The notes under the pieces: generated by a model
What the model was told of the DNA's origin: nothing
What the model saw: the letters and a program-made list of their open reading frames with translations, nothing else
Database searches by the model: none
Shown here: positions 45,811 through 55,423 of the stretch, one piece after another
How positions within the stretch are numbered: the first letter of the stretch is position 1
Layout: every line of letters starts with the position of its first letter
Made by a program: the position numbers and the translations under genes
NCBI RefSeq assembly: GCF_947498005.1
Contig: NZ_CANMIW010000003.1
Coordinates: forward strand, 124,001 to 188,000
Source: an uncultured Winogradskyella sp.
GTDB taxonomy: Bacteria > Bacteroidota > Bacteroidia > Flavobacteriales > Flavobacteriaceae
DNA length: 64,000 nucleotides
Reading direction: 5' to 3'

Positions 45811-46671
45811 ATGAAAAAATACAATTCACAAACCGTATTATTGGCAGGTGCAACAGGTTACTTAGGCGGCTACATTGCTAAGGCATTAGTAGAAAGCAAC
45901 TTTAACGCTAAACTTATTACAAGGTCATCTAAAAAATTGCAACAATTTAATAGCAACGCCGTAAAAATAATAGAAGCAGAAGTCACTAAAACAGAATCTA
46001 TAAAAGGTATTTGTGAAGGTGTAACTACAGTTATTTCTACCGTTGGTATTACAAGACAAAAAGAAGGATTAACGTATATGGATGTAGATTACCAAGCTAA
46101 TGTTAATTTACTAAACGAAGCCAAAAGGGCAGGCGTAAAGAAATTTATTTATGTATCTGCTATAAACGGTAATAAGTACAGACATCTCAAAATATTTGAA
46201 GCCAAAGAAAAATTTGTAGATGTTTTAAAAAATTCTGGTTTAGAATTTACAGTAATTCGTCCTAATGGATTCTTCTCAGATATGAAAGATTTTTTGGATA
46301 TGGCCAAACGCGGAAAAATATATCTATTTGGAAATGGCGAGCAAAAATTTAATCCCATTCATGGTGAGGATTTGGCAATTGTGTGTTTACAAGCTATTAA
46401 CACAGCAAATAATGAAATTGTTGTTGGTGGTCCAGATATTTTAACCTTAAATGAAATAGGTGAGATGGCCTTAGATGCGCTTGAGAAACCAATAAAAATC
46501 ATTCATCTACCAGATGGGTTGAGAACATTTGCAATTTGGAGTTTGCGTACATTTACATCATCTAAAACTTATGGACCAATTGAGTTCTTTTTAACGCTTA
46601 TGGCTGATGATAATATTGCACCAAGATTTGGGACTAAACGGTTGTATCATTTTTTTAGGGAAAACAAATAA
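45811..46671 (+). CDS. NmrA-like SDR family NAD(P)-binding protein
   Basis: A 286-residue atypical SDR with the Rossmann motif GATGYLGG at 12-19. Further landmarks are KLITRSSKKLQQF, VISTVGITRQKEG, KFIYVSAINGNKYRHLK, VIRPNGFFSDM and FNPIHGEDLA. The S...Y-x3-K triad is not complete, as in NmrA or divinyl-chlorophyllide-reductase-type members. Known relatives bind NADP(H) and act as reductases or complex I assembly-type proteins. It is co-transcribed with the barrel gene upstream and the serine hydrolase downstream. Confidence 0.82.
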   Translation: MKKYNSQTVLLAGATGYLGGYIAKALVESNFNAKLITRSSKKLQQFNSNAVKIIEAEVTKTESIKGICEGVTTVISTVGITRQKEGLTYMDVDYQANVNLLNEAKRAGVKKFIYVSAINGNKYRHLKIFEAKEKFVDVLKNSGLEFTVIRPNGFFSDMKDFLDMAKRGKIYLFGNGEQKFNPIHGEDLAIVCLQAINTANNEIVVGGPDILTLNEIGEMALDALEKPIKIIHLPDGLRTFAIWSLRTFTSSKTYGPIEFFLTLMADDNIAPRFGTKRLYHFFRENK

Positions 46672-46684
46672 TTATAATGAGGTT

Positions 46685-47830
46685 ATGTTAGAAAATAATA
46701 AGATTCTAAAAGTGAAAATACGAGTTATCTGTCTATTATTTTTTTCTAATTTGGTCATAGGTCAAACCGATTCTATTAGTCAAAGAATTGTTAGTAAAAT
46801 TAATCCGCACTCAGAAGCTCCTGTTCATAGTATTTTACTTTATTTGAAAAATGAGAATAATGGCGCCATTTATAATGAAGGTTTTGGTACAGCCTCTAAA
46901 TTAAGCGATGCGGTTACAAAACAGAGCGCTTTTAAAATTGCGAGTAGCACCAAACTTTTTGTGGCTACTATTATTCTTCAGCTTGAAGAAGAAGGTAAAT
47001 TGAGTTTAAATGACACCATTAGCAATTACTTAAATGCTATTGATTATCTCGATTTTAATAATCTGCATATAAAAGATGGTATTAAATATTCACAAGAGAT
47101 TACCATAGAGCAACTATTAGCACATCGTTCTGGTTTAGCAGATATTTTTACGGATCGTGAAGATGAATTTTTTGAACTGCTCTCTCAAAATCCAGATAAA
47201 GATTATACGCCAGAATCTATAATGGAATTGTACTATCAATTCAATTTAAATAAAGAACCAAAGTTTAAACCTGGTCAAGGTTGGCATTATTCTGATATTA
47301 ATTATCTCTTATTAGGTTTAATTATAGAGCAATTAGATACTAGTAAACTAGCGCAATCTATACGAAATAGAATATTGCAACCCTTAGAAATGAAACATAC
47401 GTTTTTTGAGTATTATGAAAATCCAATAGCCGAAATTAATATGATCCATCAATATGTTGGTGCGATTAATTTTTCTAAACTCAATACCTCATTCGATTGG
47501 GCAGGAGGAGGGCTTGTATCTACAAATTCTGATTTGGCGCTATTTATAAAAGCACTATTTAATTATAAGCTTATCAATAAAGAATCTTTAGCCAAAATGA
47601 CTGCTGTAAAAAACACAAAGGACAACGAAAGCCGTTATGGACTTGGTGTTTATGAGTTTAATATAAACGGAAACATTTACTATGGCCATTTTGGATTTTA
47701 TAACACCTTTATTGGTTATTGTCCTGCATCAAAATTAGTGCTTTCTTATAGTATAAGTCAGACGAATCCAGATTTTAATACTTATGGGTTTGTAAGTGAA
47801 TTGAGCATTCTTTTTGCCAATAAACAATAA
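46685..47830 (+). CDS. exported serine hydrolase (class C beta-lactamase fold)
   Basis: About 381 residues from the ATG at 46685 (MLENNKILKVKIRVI). An ATG 26 codons earlier would overlap the NmrA-like gene by 65 bases and add a non-signal stretch, so it is rejected. The signal core is VICLLFFSNLVIGQ. The catalytic S-S-T-K lies in FKIASSTKLF and the Y-S-D element in WHYSDINYLLLG. The third member of this family in 13 kb, and the least similar in its Y-x-N box, with Asp in place of Asn. Confidence 0.87.
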   Translation: MLENNKILKVKIRVICLLFFSNLVIGQTDSISQRIVSKINPHSEAPVHSILLYLKNENNGAIYNEGFGTASKLSDAVTKQSAFKIASSTKLFVATIILQLEEEGKLSLNDTISNYLNAIDYLDFNNLHIKDGIKYSQEITIEQLLAHRSGLADIFTDREDEFFELLSQNPDKDYTPESIMELYYQFNLNKEPKFKPGQGWHYSDINYLLLGLIIEQLDTSKLAQSIRNRILQPLEMKHTFFEYYENPIAEINMIHQYVGAINFSKLNTSFDWAGGGLVSTNSDLALFIKALFNYKLINKESLAKMTAVKNTKDNESRYGLGVYEFNINGNIYYGHFGFYNTFIGYCPASKLVLSYSISQTNPDFNTYGFVSELSILFANKQ

Positions 47831-48025
47831 AAGCTTCGTAGAAAGTATAGGAAATGGTTTATTTAAAATAATTTTTATATATTTACGTAATCACTTGATA
47901 ATAAGTGGTTAATCCTCCTTGAAAATTACCGATAATTGCAGGTTATTCCCTTTTTAATAGATTTTATTCTATCTATTACTATTAGCTATTAATTTTATTT
48001 AACCGTTAACCAAAAAGCAATTATT

Positions 48026-49138
48026 ATGAGATTATTTTACTTCTTTATTCTAATCCCAATGGGATTATTAGGACAAGATTTGCAGAAATCTAATTCTACA
48101 ATCGACTATTTAAAAGATTTTAGTTTATCGCAATCTGACTATTTAAAAAAACTAACGTTTAATCCAGCCATTGATTCTAAAAACAATTTATATGAGCAAT
48201 ATGAATTGGCAAAAATGGCACCACCAACTAATGGACCAAATCAATTCCATATTGATTTTGTAGGTACAGCAAATTTGCAACAAAACATTAACGAAGCTAA
48301 TGAAGATGTGCAGGGTTCTGCAGGATTAGGAGTTATTTTTGAACGTTACTTTCTAAAAAAAGGCAATGATGGAAAGCCAGATAGTGACTCTAAAAAAAAG
48401 CTCGTAGAAAGTTTAGATATGGAAGCTTATATAAATGTTGCGTCGAGTATTGATTCATTAAGAGCCAAAGTAGTTAATAATGAAGTAACAAATCAAAGGT
48501 TATTTGGACATTACATTCTTAATCCTGTAAGCCCAAAACAATCTATTTTTATTAATACAAATATCTATTTTAACCCAGAGCTCGACTGGGAAAAAGGGAG
48601 TTGGATTTCAAAAGTTATAAGCGGCATGAATATGAGAGTTAACGCCTCTAACGTACTATGGAACTACAATAACGGAACAGATAACATTAGCCAATATGCT
48701 GGTTCAATTAGTTTTAGGTATGGTTTTTTTCATGAGTTCTTACCCAATGATAGAATAAGAGACGACGAAAACAAGAGACGATATAGTGTGCGTTTTGGAT
48801 TATACTATGGATCTAGACATGTCACAGGAGACATATCATCTGAAGCAAATAACGATTTAAGAAATCAATTTTTAGGAACTGTAGATAAAAATTATAGTGG
48901 ACTAGAACCCGCTTTTAGTTTTAGATTAAATAACATAATAGCAGAATTTACAGCTCCAATGATGCGTGGTTCATCAGAAAGTGCTATTGAAGGATTAACA
49001 GATATCCAATTTCAATTTTCCATTCGTTTTGTCGGAGGATTTAGTTTAAAGGTAAATGAAAAAGCTAAGAATGATGACGACGATAACGATGACGATGATG
49101 ACGGTATTAAAACTGTTGAAGAAGTTAAGGAGGAGTAA
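48026..49138 (+). CDS. exported hypothetical protein, probable outer-membrane or surface protein
   Basis: A 370-residue protein with a signal peptide (MRLFYFFILIPMGLLGQ). The middle contains strand-like stretches (FHIDFVGTANLQQNI, IFINTNIYFNPELDW, SVRFGLYYGSRHVTG, FQFSIRFVGGFSLKV). The tail is strongly acidic with a run of Asp before IKTVEEVKEE, possibly calcium-binding or disordered. Monocistronic. The family is not recognised. Confidence 0.65.
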   Translation: MRLFYFFILIPMGLLGQDLQKSNSTIDYLKDFSLSQSDYLKKLTFNPAIDSKNNLYEQYELAKMAPPTNGPNQFHIDFVGTANLQQNINEANEDVQGSAGLGVIFERYFLKKGNDGKPDSDSKKKLVESLDMEAYINVASSIDSLRAKVVNNEVTNQRLFGHYILNPVSPKQSIFINTNIYFNPELDWEKGSWISKVISGMNMRVNASNVLWNYNNGTDNISQYAGSISFRYGFFHEFLPNDRIRDDENKRRYSVRFGLYYGSRHVTGDISSEANNDLRNQFLGTVDKNYSGLEPAFSFRLNNIIAEFTAPMMRGSSESAIEGLTDIQFQFSIRFVGGFSLKVNEKAKNDDDDNDDDDDGIKTVEEVKEE

Positions 49139-49709
49139 TGTGCTTGCGTTCAGCTAGTATCTTTCCACGAGAGCTGCACAGCATTCACGAACTTTTAGAA
49201 CAATATTAAACTTGTGAGTATTCGTCTAAAAATTTTTATTACGTACATTTTGTCGTTTACGTGATTTTTAAATGGAATCAAAAAATTACAAATCCACAAT
49301 TAGCTTGTACATAATCTGTAGCGTTATATTAAAGCATAGCTGTCATAGAACTCAGATTATGTCAAATATCGCCAAAAAGCGCTAATACTCTAATTGTTAT
49401 AAAATGTCCTATAATGTACTTGCGCTATGTACAACATGGGCTTTATTCGCAAGACTTCTATTTTCAATTAAAGAACTCATGAATCTTCGATGTGGTTAAA
49501 AGCGTATGCTAGTAATCTTATTCTAGAAAATTTAATCTATAATTTTATTTACTCAGTTAATGGAACACTCTTTTTACGAAGCGACGATAGGAGCGCAGTG
49601 GAATGTGTGTGGAATGGTAACATAGAAGTAAGTGAAATAAATAACTGATTTTTTTTTAATGTTAGACTACTATTTTTTTAATTTTTACTAATTTATTGTA
49701 TTATTGAGA
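49139..49709. repeat. intergenic region holding dispersed repeat, copy B
   Basis: 571 bases without a gene. The block 49408-49443 (TCCTATAATGTACTTGCG, then CTATGTA and ACATGGGCTT) matches 53196-53230. From there to 49620 the sequence aligns with copy A at 40397-40580 (AACTCATGAATC, GGTTAAAAGCG, TAGTAATCTTATTCTA, CTCAGTTAATGGAACACTC, TGTGTGGAAT). A T-run and the T9SS gene follow. The part 49139-49400 holds nothing recognisable. Confidence 0.65.
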
Positions 49710-52700
49710 ATGCATAAATCTACCTTGATAATTATTTTTTCTTTTTTGTTTATCTCGGCGTTTGCCCAATGCCCAACTGGAGATGTTATTTTAGAATCTC
49801 AAGCTCAGGTTAATTATTTTGTCGCCAATTATCCAAATTGTCAAAATATTGATGGTAATTTAATAATTGGTTCTGGTGTAACGGATATTTCCAATTTACC
49901 CGAAATTATAACTGTTCAAGGTTCACTAAGAATTTCTAGCCCAAATATTACATCAATTTACATATTTGATAATTTAGAGAGTATTGGTAATGATTTAGAA
50001 ATTTTTGACACTTCATTACTAACTGAGATTGTTGGATTTAATGCCTTAGCTACAATTGGAAATGATTTAATTATCGAAAGCAATAATATTAGTACTACAG
50101 GTCTTGAATTAATTAATGGCTTTACCAACCTAACTTCAATCGGAGGGGATTTTGATATAAGCGATAACCAAGTTCTACTCCAAGTTGAGGGTTTTATTGC
50201 ATTAACTACTGTAGAAGGGGATTTAGCAATTTATAATAATAACTCTTTAGTAAGTATACCCAGTTTCGGCTCTTTAATTTCAATTGGTAAGAGTTTAACT
50301 ATTATCAATAATGATGCGCTAAATGAAATCAATGGTTTTTCTAGTTTAGAAACTATAGGTGAACTTGCAGATTTAAACCAAGAAGGGGATTTGAATATTA
50401 CAAACAACGATAATTTAAATTCTATTTCAGGATTTGAAAACTTGAGAACTATCTATCGTTTTTTTGGAATAGGTAACTTCTTTGAAATAAACACAATTTA
50501 TAGTATACCTAATTTCAACTTATTAGAAACCATTGGCGCTGGTTTTAATATCACTAATACTTCAATATCAACTTTGTCTGGATTTAATAGTCTAATTTCA
50601 ATAGGAAATGAGATACCTGGTTCAGGTTGGTTTAATTTAACGGATAATAATAATTTAACTACAATTGACGGATTCAATGACTTAATTCAAATTTACGGTT
50701 CAGTTCAAATTATTACAAATAATGCTCTAGAGAGTATTGTTGGATTGAATTCACTTACAATTGTAGGTGGTCTTATGCAGTTTAATGCAAACCCAGCGTT
50801 AACATCTTTAACCGGATTAGAGAATTTAATTGATGTTGGTGGTTTAAATTCTAGTATAGATACGTCGTTAGTATTAACAGATAATATTTCATTAACAGAC
50901 TGTTCAGCAATATGTAATCTTTTAAGCATTAATGGTGTAACAGGATTAACACAGATAGAAGGAAACCCATCTATGTGCAGCAGTAGAGAAGAAATTGAAC
51001 AAGATTGCGTACCAGACTTTGATGATGATGGTATTTTAAATGATAATGATCTAGATGATGATAACGATGGGATATTAGATACAGTAGAACAAAATGGTGA
51101 TGAGACTAGAGATACAGATTCAGATGGTTACCCAGATCATATGGATTTAGATAGTGATGGAGATGGTTGTTTTGATGCAGTTGAAGCAGGTTTTTCAGAC
51201 AATGATCAAAATGGAACTCTTGGCACTTTACCAGATAATGTAGATGCTGATGGGTTGATTATTAGTGAGCCTGATGGTTACTCAACACCTTTAGACAATA
51301 ATTCAAATTTTGTTTTTGATTTTCAAGAAATTAGTATTCTAAACGCAGGAGAAAATGGTAATTTAGAGATATGTATAAATAGTACTTCTGTAGATTTATT
51401 TGATAGTCTTAACGGTTCACCAAACATGGGCGGAATTTGGACACCAACTTTATCTAGTGGTACTGGGATATTCAACCCTTCAATTGATGCTATAGGGATT
51501 TATACATACACAATTAATAATGGGGTTTGTGGTACTAATTCTTCTGAAGTAAGTGTTGCTGTAGATACATTACCAAATGCAGGAGAAGACGGAAGTTTAG
51601 AACTTTGTGAGAACGACAGTCCTGTTAATTTATTTATGCATTTAAATGGTTCACCAGATACCAATGGTGTTTGGTTACCTGCTTTGTCTAGTGGAACAGG
51701 AATCATTGATCCTTCAATCGATTCCGCTGGTATTTATACTTATACTGTCGCAAATGGTATTTGTGGTGAGGCTACAGCAGAAGTCAATATTATCATTAAT
51801 GAATTACCAAATGCAGGTGAGAATGGTAATTTAGAAGTTTGTATAAATGGTACTTCTGTAGATTTATTTGATAGTCTCAACGGCTCACCAAGTATAGGTG
51901 GAGTATGGACACCAATGCTATCTAGTGGGTCAGGAATTTTTAATCCATCTGTTGATGAATCAGGTATTTATACATATACAGTAAACAATGGTATTTGTGG
52001 CACTAATTCTTCTGAAGTAAGTGTTTCAGTTGATACAATACCAAATGCAGGACAAAACGGAAATTTAGAGCTTTGTGAATCTGATAGTTCTGTTAATTTA
52101 TTTGCATACTTAAATGGTTTGCCAGATACAAATGGTGTTTGGTCACCAACATTATCAAGTGGAACAGAAATATTTGATCCATCCATGGATTCTGCAGGTA
52201 TCTATACCTATACTATTACAAATGGTGTTTGTGGTTCAGCTACGGCGGAAGTTAATGTTCTCATTAATGAATTGCCAAATGCAGGTGACAATGGTAATTT
52301 AGAAATTTGTATAAATAGTGCTTCGGTAGATCTATTTGATAATCTCAATGGTTCTCCTGATCTAGGTGGAATATGGACACCAACATTATCTAGCGGAACA
52401 GGCATTTTTAATCCATCTGTTGATCCTTCAGGTATTTATACCTATACAGTTAGTAATGGTGTTTGCGGCACTAATTCTTCTGAAGTAAGTGTAATAATAA
52501 CTAATGTTGAACCTATAACAGACTTTGAATTTATAATTACCGAGTTAAGTGATAATAATAGTATCGAAATCATAATAAATTCAAGCCTAGATTATCAATT
52601 TTCATTAGATGGGCTCAACTATCAAGATGACAATATATTCTATAATTTAGTAGGAGGTGATTATACGGTTTATGTTAGAGAGATTAATGGCTGTGGTATA

Positions 52701-52976
52701 TTAGAAGAACATATTATAATTATAGATTTTCCAAAATTTTTCACACCAAATAATGATGGTTCTAATGATTTTTGGGGCATAAGAGGTAGAACAGATAGAC
52801 TTTATTCAATTTTTATATATGATAGATATGGGAAATTGCTAAAAGAAATTAATGCATCAGGAGGACAATGGGATGGTAAGTATAATAATCATGATATGCC
52901 AACCAATGACTATTGGTTTAAATTAGTCTTTGATGATGGACTTACTAAAACAGGACATTTTACATTAAAGCGCTAA
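49710..52976 (+). CDS. large secreted L-domain / thrombospondin type 3 / repeat protein with T9SS type B sorting domain
   Basis: About 1088 residues from the ATG at 49710; an in-frame TTG two codons earlier is less likely. The signal is LIIIFSFLFISAFAQ. Residues about 20-430 form an L-domain solenoid homologous to the protein at 7.8 kb (both start CPxxDVxLxSQAxV after the signal). Residues about 430-520 carry calcium-binding thrombospondin type 3 repeats (FDDDGILNDNDLDDDNDG). Five 78-residue modules starting NAG-x-NGNLE-x-C follow. The last 85 residues are the CHU_C sorting domain (FPKFFTPNNDGSNDFW ... GHFTLKR). Expected to be secreted by the type IX system and held at the surface, perhaps for adhesion. 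Confidence 0.87.
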   Translation: MHKSTLIIIFSFLFISAFAQCPTGDVILESQAQVNYFVANYPNCQNIDGNLIIGSGVTDISNLPEIITVQGSLRISSPNITSIYIFDNLESIGNDLEIFDTSLLTEIVGFNALATIGNDLIIESNNISTTGLELINGFTNLTSIGGDFDISDNQVLLQVEGFIALTTVEGDLAIYNNNSLVSIPSFGSLISIGKSLTIINNDALNEINGFSSLETIGELADLNQEGDLNITNNDNLNSISGFENLRTIYRFFGIGNFFEINTIYSIPNFNLLETIGAGFNITNTSISTLSGFNSLISIGNEIPGSGWFNLTDNNNLTTIDGFNDLIQIYGSVQIITNNALESIVGLNSLTIVGGLMQFNANPALTSLTGLENLIDVGGLNSSIDTSLVLTDNISLTDCSAICNLLSINGVTGLTQIEGNPSMCSSREEIEQDCVPDFDDDGILNDNDLDDDNDGILDTVEQNGDETRDTDSDGYPDHMDLDSDGDGCFDAVEAGFSDNDQNGTLGTLPDNVDADGLIISEPDGYSTPLDNNSNFVFDFQEISILNAGENGNLEICINSTSVDLFDSLNGSPNMGGIWTPTLSSGTGIFNPSIDAIGIYTYTINNGVCGTNSSEVSVAVDTLPNAGEDGSLELCENDSPVNLFMHLNGSPDTNGVWLPALSSGTGIIDPSIDSAGIYTYTVANGICGEATAEVNIIINELPNAGENGNLEVCINGTSVDLFDSLNGSPSIGGVWTPMLSSGSGIFNPSVDESGIYTYTVNNGICGTNSSEVSVSVDTIPNAGQNGNLELCESDSSVNLFAYLNGLPDTNGVWSPTLSSGTEIFDPSMDSAGIYTYTITNGVCGSATAEVNVLINELPNAGDNGNLEICINSASVDLFDNLNGSPDLGGIWTPTLSSGTGIFNPSVDPSGIYTYTVSNGVCGTNSSEVSVIITNVEPITDFEFIITELSDNNSIEIIINSSLDYQFSLDGLNYQDDNIFYNLVGGDYTVYVREINGCGILEEHIIIIDFPKFFTPNNDGSNDFWGIRGRTDRLYSIFIYDRYGKLLKEINASGGQWDGKYNNHDMPTNDYWFKLVFDDGLTKTGHFTLKR
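51342..52511 (+). repeat. five tandem 78-codon repeats in ABABA order
   Basis: Modules begin at 51342, 51576, 51810, about 52044 and 52278. Odd modules share CIN(S/G)-x-SVDLFD-x-LNGSP and GTNSSEVSV; even ones share LCE-x-D, LNG-x-PDTNGVW and ATAEVN. The 468-base period shows that a two-module unit was duplicated. Confidence 0.85.
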
Positions 52977-53045
52977 ACCTCATTCTTATTACTAAAGCTT
53001 TCAAAAATATATAATAATCTTATCCCATAAAGCGTTACAAAGACA

Positions 53046-53222
53046 TTTTACATAACGACAAATTATAGGAACAATGCTTTTTTAGATCTGCGAAGCAAAC
53101 CGTTTCTAGTTTAATGCCCAAGTACTACATATTCTAATGGAATTATAAACTATGTGGGATATAATGGTATGTTCTTAGTAAATAATCAATATTTGTCCTA
53201 TAATGTACTTGCGTTATGTAAA
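53046..53222. repeat. short element bounded by inverted repeats
   Basis: The left end TTTTACATAACG...ATTATAGGA (53046-53070) recurs inverted at 53196-53222 (TCCTATAATGTACTTGCG, TTATGTAAA). The enclosed 125 bases align loosely with 56164-56329. No ORF is present. It looks like a MITE-like or recombination-site-like element. Confidence 0.55.
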
Positions 53223-53360
53223 CATGGGCTTTGGTTAAAAGCGCATGTTAAATATTACTTTTCTTTATTTTTTTCTTCTAAAATGTTTCTCTACTCAGTT
53301 AATGGAACAATCTTTTTCTGAAAGGGTAGAGTAGTGGAGAAAATGTGTGTGGAATGTTAA
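53196..53360 (+). repeat. dispersed intergenic repeat, copy C
   Basis: The start is nearly identical to 49408-49443. The segment then continues with GGTTAAAAGCGCATGTTAA, CTACTCAGTTAATGGAACA, and an end AAATGTGTGTGGAATGTTAA matching copies A and B. It lacks their central TAGTAATCTTATTCTA block. It sits immediately before the RloA-like gene. Confidence 0.65.
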
Positions 53361-53447
53361 TTATAACGTAAATTTCGTTGCATAAGGTATATTTTATTAT
53401 TATTTATGCTATATTTGATAATAATAAAACGAAAAAATCGTCATAAA

Positions 53448-54791
53448 ATGCTATTAAGATATAATGTATCCAATTACTTATCTTTCAATAAGTCAACAGA
53501 ATTCAACCTATTTACTGGTGATTTTAGAAGATTAGATAATCACGTGCACAGATTTAAGAGTTTAGATGTTCTTAAATTATCCGCAATATATGGTGCTAAT
53601 GCTTCTGGTAAATCAAATCTAATTAATTCTATAGATTATCTTAGAGATAGTGTTTCTTTTGGTAAAGTTATAAATATTGAGTCTTCTAATTTCAAGAGTA
53701 ATAAAAACAAGCCTTCAGTTTTTGAAGTCGAATTCTTAGCTCATAAGAAAATTTATATTTATGGAATAGAAGTAAATAAAGGTGATATTGTAAATGAATA
53801 TTTATATAATTCAATAATTGACAAAGAAGACAAATTAATTTTTGATAGAACTGTATCGAAAAAAGGTGTAAATAAAATAAATGTTAGTGATAACTTAATT
53901 AAAAACCAAAAGCACAAAATTTTATTAGATCATTATAAAGGTATAACAAAATCTGACGAATTATTTTTAAGTACAATAAGTGAAATTGATTTAGGGAAAT
54001 TATCTAAAGAAGCAGAAGTAGCTGCTAATTGGATTTTAAGTATGCATATAATCTTCCCTTCTTCGAAACCTAAATACTTATTAAGCAATTTCATATTCGA
54101 ACCATCTTTTATGGAATTCACACGGGATATGCTTTGTAGTTTTGATACAGGAATTAAAGATTTGCATATTAAGACCTTTGATATAGAAAAATATTTTGGA
54201 GAAGATGATAAAGATTTTGCAAATGAAATAATTGAAGATCTAAGCAAGGATCCTGACTCTTTTTATCATATTGATATGGATATGATTGCAATATTTGAAA
54301 ACAAAAAAGTAGTACTAAAGAAGCTATATATTGAACATATTGGATTTGGTAGTGATAATTTATTTTCTCTTAGTGAAGAATCTGACGGCACTAAAAGGTT
54401 AATAGAATTCATGTCTATGCTTTATAACCTTACAGTGCATGATGCAGAATTAGATGTTTTTATTATTGACGAAATTGGTAGAAGTATTCATCCAAGTCTT
54501 TTAAAAGGTTTTTTAACTAAATTATCGAATGAAAAACTTATTAAGGGACAATTGATATTTACAACACACGAATCTAATTTATTAGATTTAAACATGTTGA
54601 GGCCAGATGAGATTTGGTTTGCGGAAAAAAACAAAAAAACTGGAAGTACTGAATTTAAAACTTTAGCAGATTATAAGAAAATTAGAACGGATTTAGATAT
54701 AAGAAAAGGTTATCTCAATAGAAGATTTGGAGGAATACCGATGTTAGCAAATTTTGAGGATTTAAATTGGACTGAGTATGCCTCCAATTAA
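53448..54791 (+). CDS. AAA_15-type ATPase, RloA/AbiLi-like
   Basis: About 447 residues from the ATG at 53448 (MLLRYNVSNYLSFNKSTEF), the typical N-terminus of this family; the ATG 14 codons upstream adds a short basic stretch. ABC/SMC-type ATPase: Walker A YGANASGKSN about 35 residues in, an acidic middle region, signature-like FSLSEESDGTKRL, Walker B VFIIDEIGRSIHP, and the H-loop FTTHESNLLDL. It ends with IRKGYLNRRFGGIPML, as in RloA/AriA-type proteins. It overlaps the RloB gene by 14 bases. The pair is a predicted abortive-infection type defence module (RloAB, AbiL; related in layout to PARIS). Confidence 0.88.
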   Translation: MLLRYNVSNYLSFNKSTEFNLFTGDFRRLDNHVHRFKSLDVLKLSAIYGANASGKSNLINSIDYLRDSVSFGKVINIESSNFKSNKNKPSVFEVEFLAHKKIYIYGIEVNKGDIVNEYLYNSIIDKEDKLIFDRTVSKKGVNKINVSDNLIKNQKHKILLDHYKGITKSDELFLSTISEIDLGKLSKEAEVAANWILSMHIIFPSSKPKYLLSNFIFEPSFMEFTRDMLCSFDTGIKDLHIKTFDIEKYFGEDDKDFANEIIEDLSKDPDSFYHIDMDMIAIFENKKVVLKKLYIEHIGFGSDNLFSLSEESDGTKRLIEFMSMLYNLTVHDAELDVFIIDEIGRSIHPSLLKGFLTKLSNEKLIKGQLIFTTHESNLLDLNMLRPDEIWFAEKNKKTGSTEFKTLADYKKIRTDLDIRKGYLNRRFGGIPMLANFEDLNWTEYASN

Positions 54792-55413
54792 AAAAGAGAA
54801 TAGAAAATATAAAAAAGGAAAACCTTTCCGTGATGCCAGAAAATTCATCTTGATATGCGAAGGAGAAAGAGAGGCTGAATATTTTAATTTTTTTGATAAA
54901 AAATCTCAAAAACTGATAGTAAAAACTATAGCACCAGTGGGTGAAAATAAAGGGGAATCTGCTCCCAATCATTTGCAAAATAGAGCTTCTGAATATATAG
55001 AAGAAAATGGGTGGGAAAATGAATTTGAAGATCAATTATGGTTTGTATTAGATGTCGACAGATGGAAAAGAGCTAGTATTGAAGAATTATATCAACTAAC
55101 TGAACAAACCGATAATTGGCATATAGGAATTAGTAATCAGTGCTTTGAAGTATGGCTATATTATCATAAAGAAAAGACAAAAGTAGTCCCTGATAATCCT
55201 ACACATATGAAACAGTTGTTGAGTGATCAAGTTGTAGGAGGTTATAAAATTGAGGATTATGCACCTGATATAGAGACTGCCTCAGTTAATGCAGAAAAGC
55301 TAGACAACAATAAGCTTGGATATTTTCCAGATGTTGGAATAACTAAACTATACGTTTTAGGTAAAGAAATAGTGAGTTTATTAAAATACGAAGAAGGATC
55401 ACTCAAATTATGA
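54778..55413 (+). CDS. RloB-family TOPRIM-like protein, predicted effector
   Basis: A 211-residue basic-start protein of the RloB/AbiLii superfamily. The TOPRIM-like core has E in ILICEGEREAEYFNFF (about 22-37), D-x-D in WFVLDVDRW (near 85-93) and the SNQCFEVWLYYH segment. In the related AriB and OLD families the TOPRIM domain is a nuclease, and AriB cleaves host tRNA. For RloB the target is not established. It overlaps the ATPase gene by 14 bases, and a tRNA-like sequence begins 11 bases after its stop codon. Confidence 0.88.
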   Translation: MPPIKKENRKYKKGKPFRDARKFILICEGEREAEYFNFFDKKSQKLIVKTIAPVGENKGESAPNHLQNRASEYIEENGWENEFEDQLWFVLDVDRWKRASIEELYQLTEQTDNWHIGISNQCFEVWLYYHKEKTKVVPDNPTHMKQLLSDQVVGGYKIEDYAPDIETASVNAEKLDNNKLGYFPDVGITKLYVLGKEIVSLLKYEEGSLKL

Positions 55414-55423
55414 TTTTTTAAAG

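Noticed and set aside
46607..46684. Upstream start for the third serine hydrolase
   Set aside because: It would overlap the NmrA-like gene by 65 bases and bury the signal peptide behind 26 extra residues.
51646..52405. Overlapping frames in the 78-codon repeat region, both strands
   Set aside because: They recur in every module because of the DNA repeat and lack any independent coding signal.
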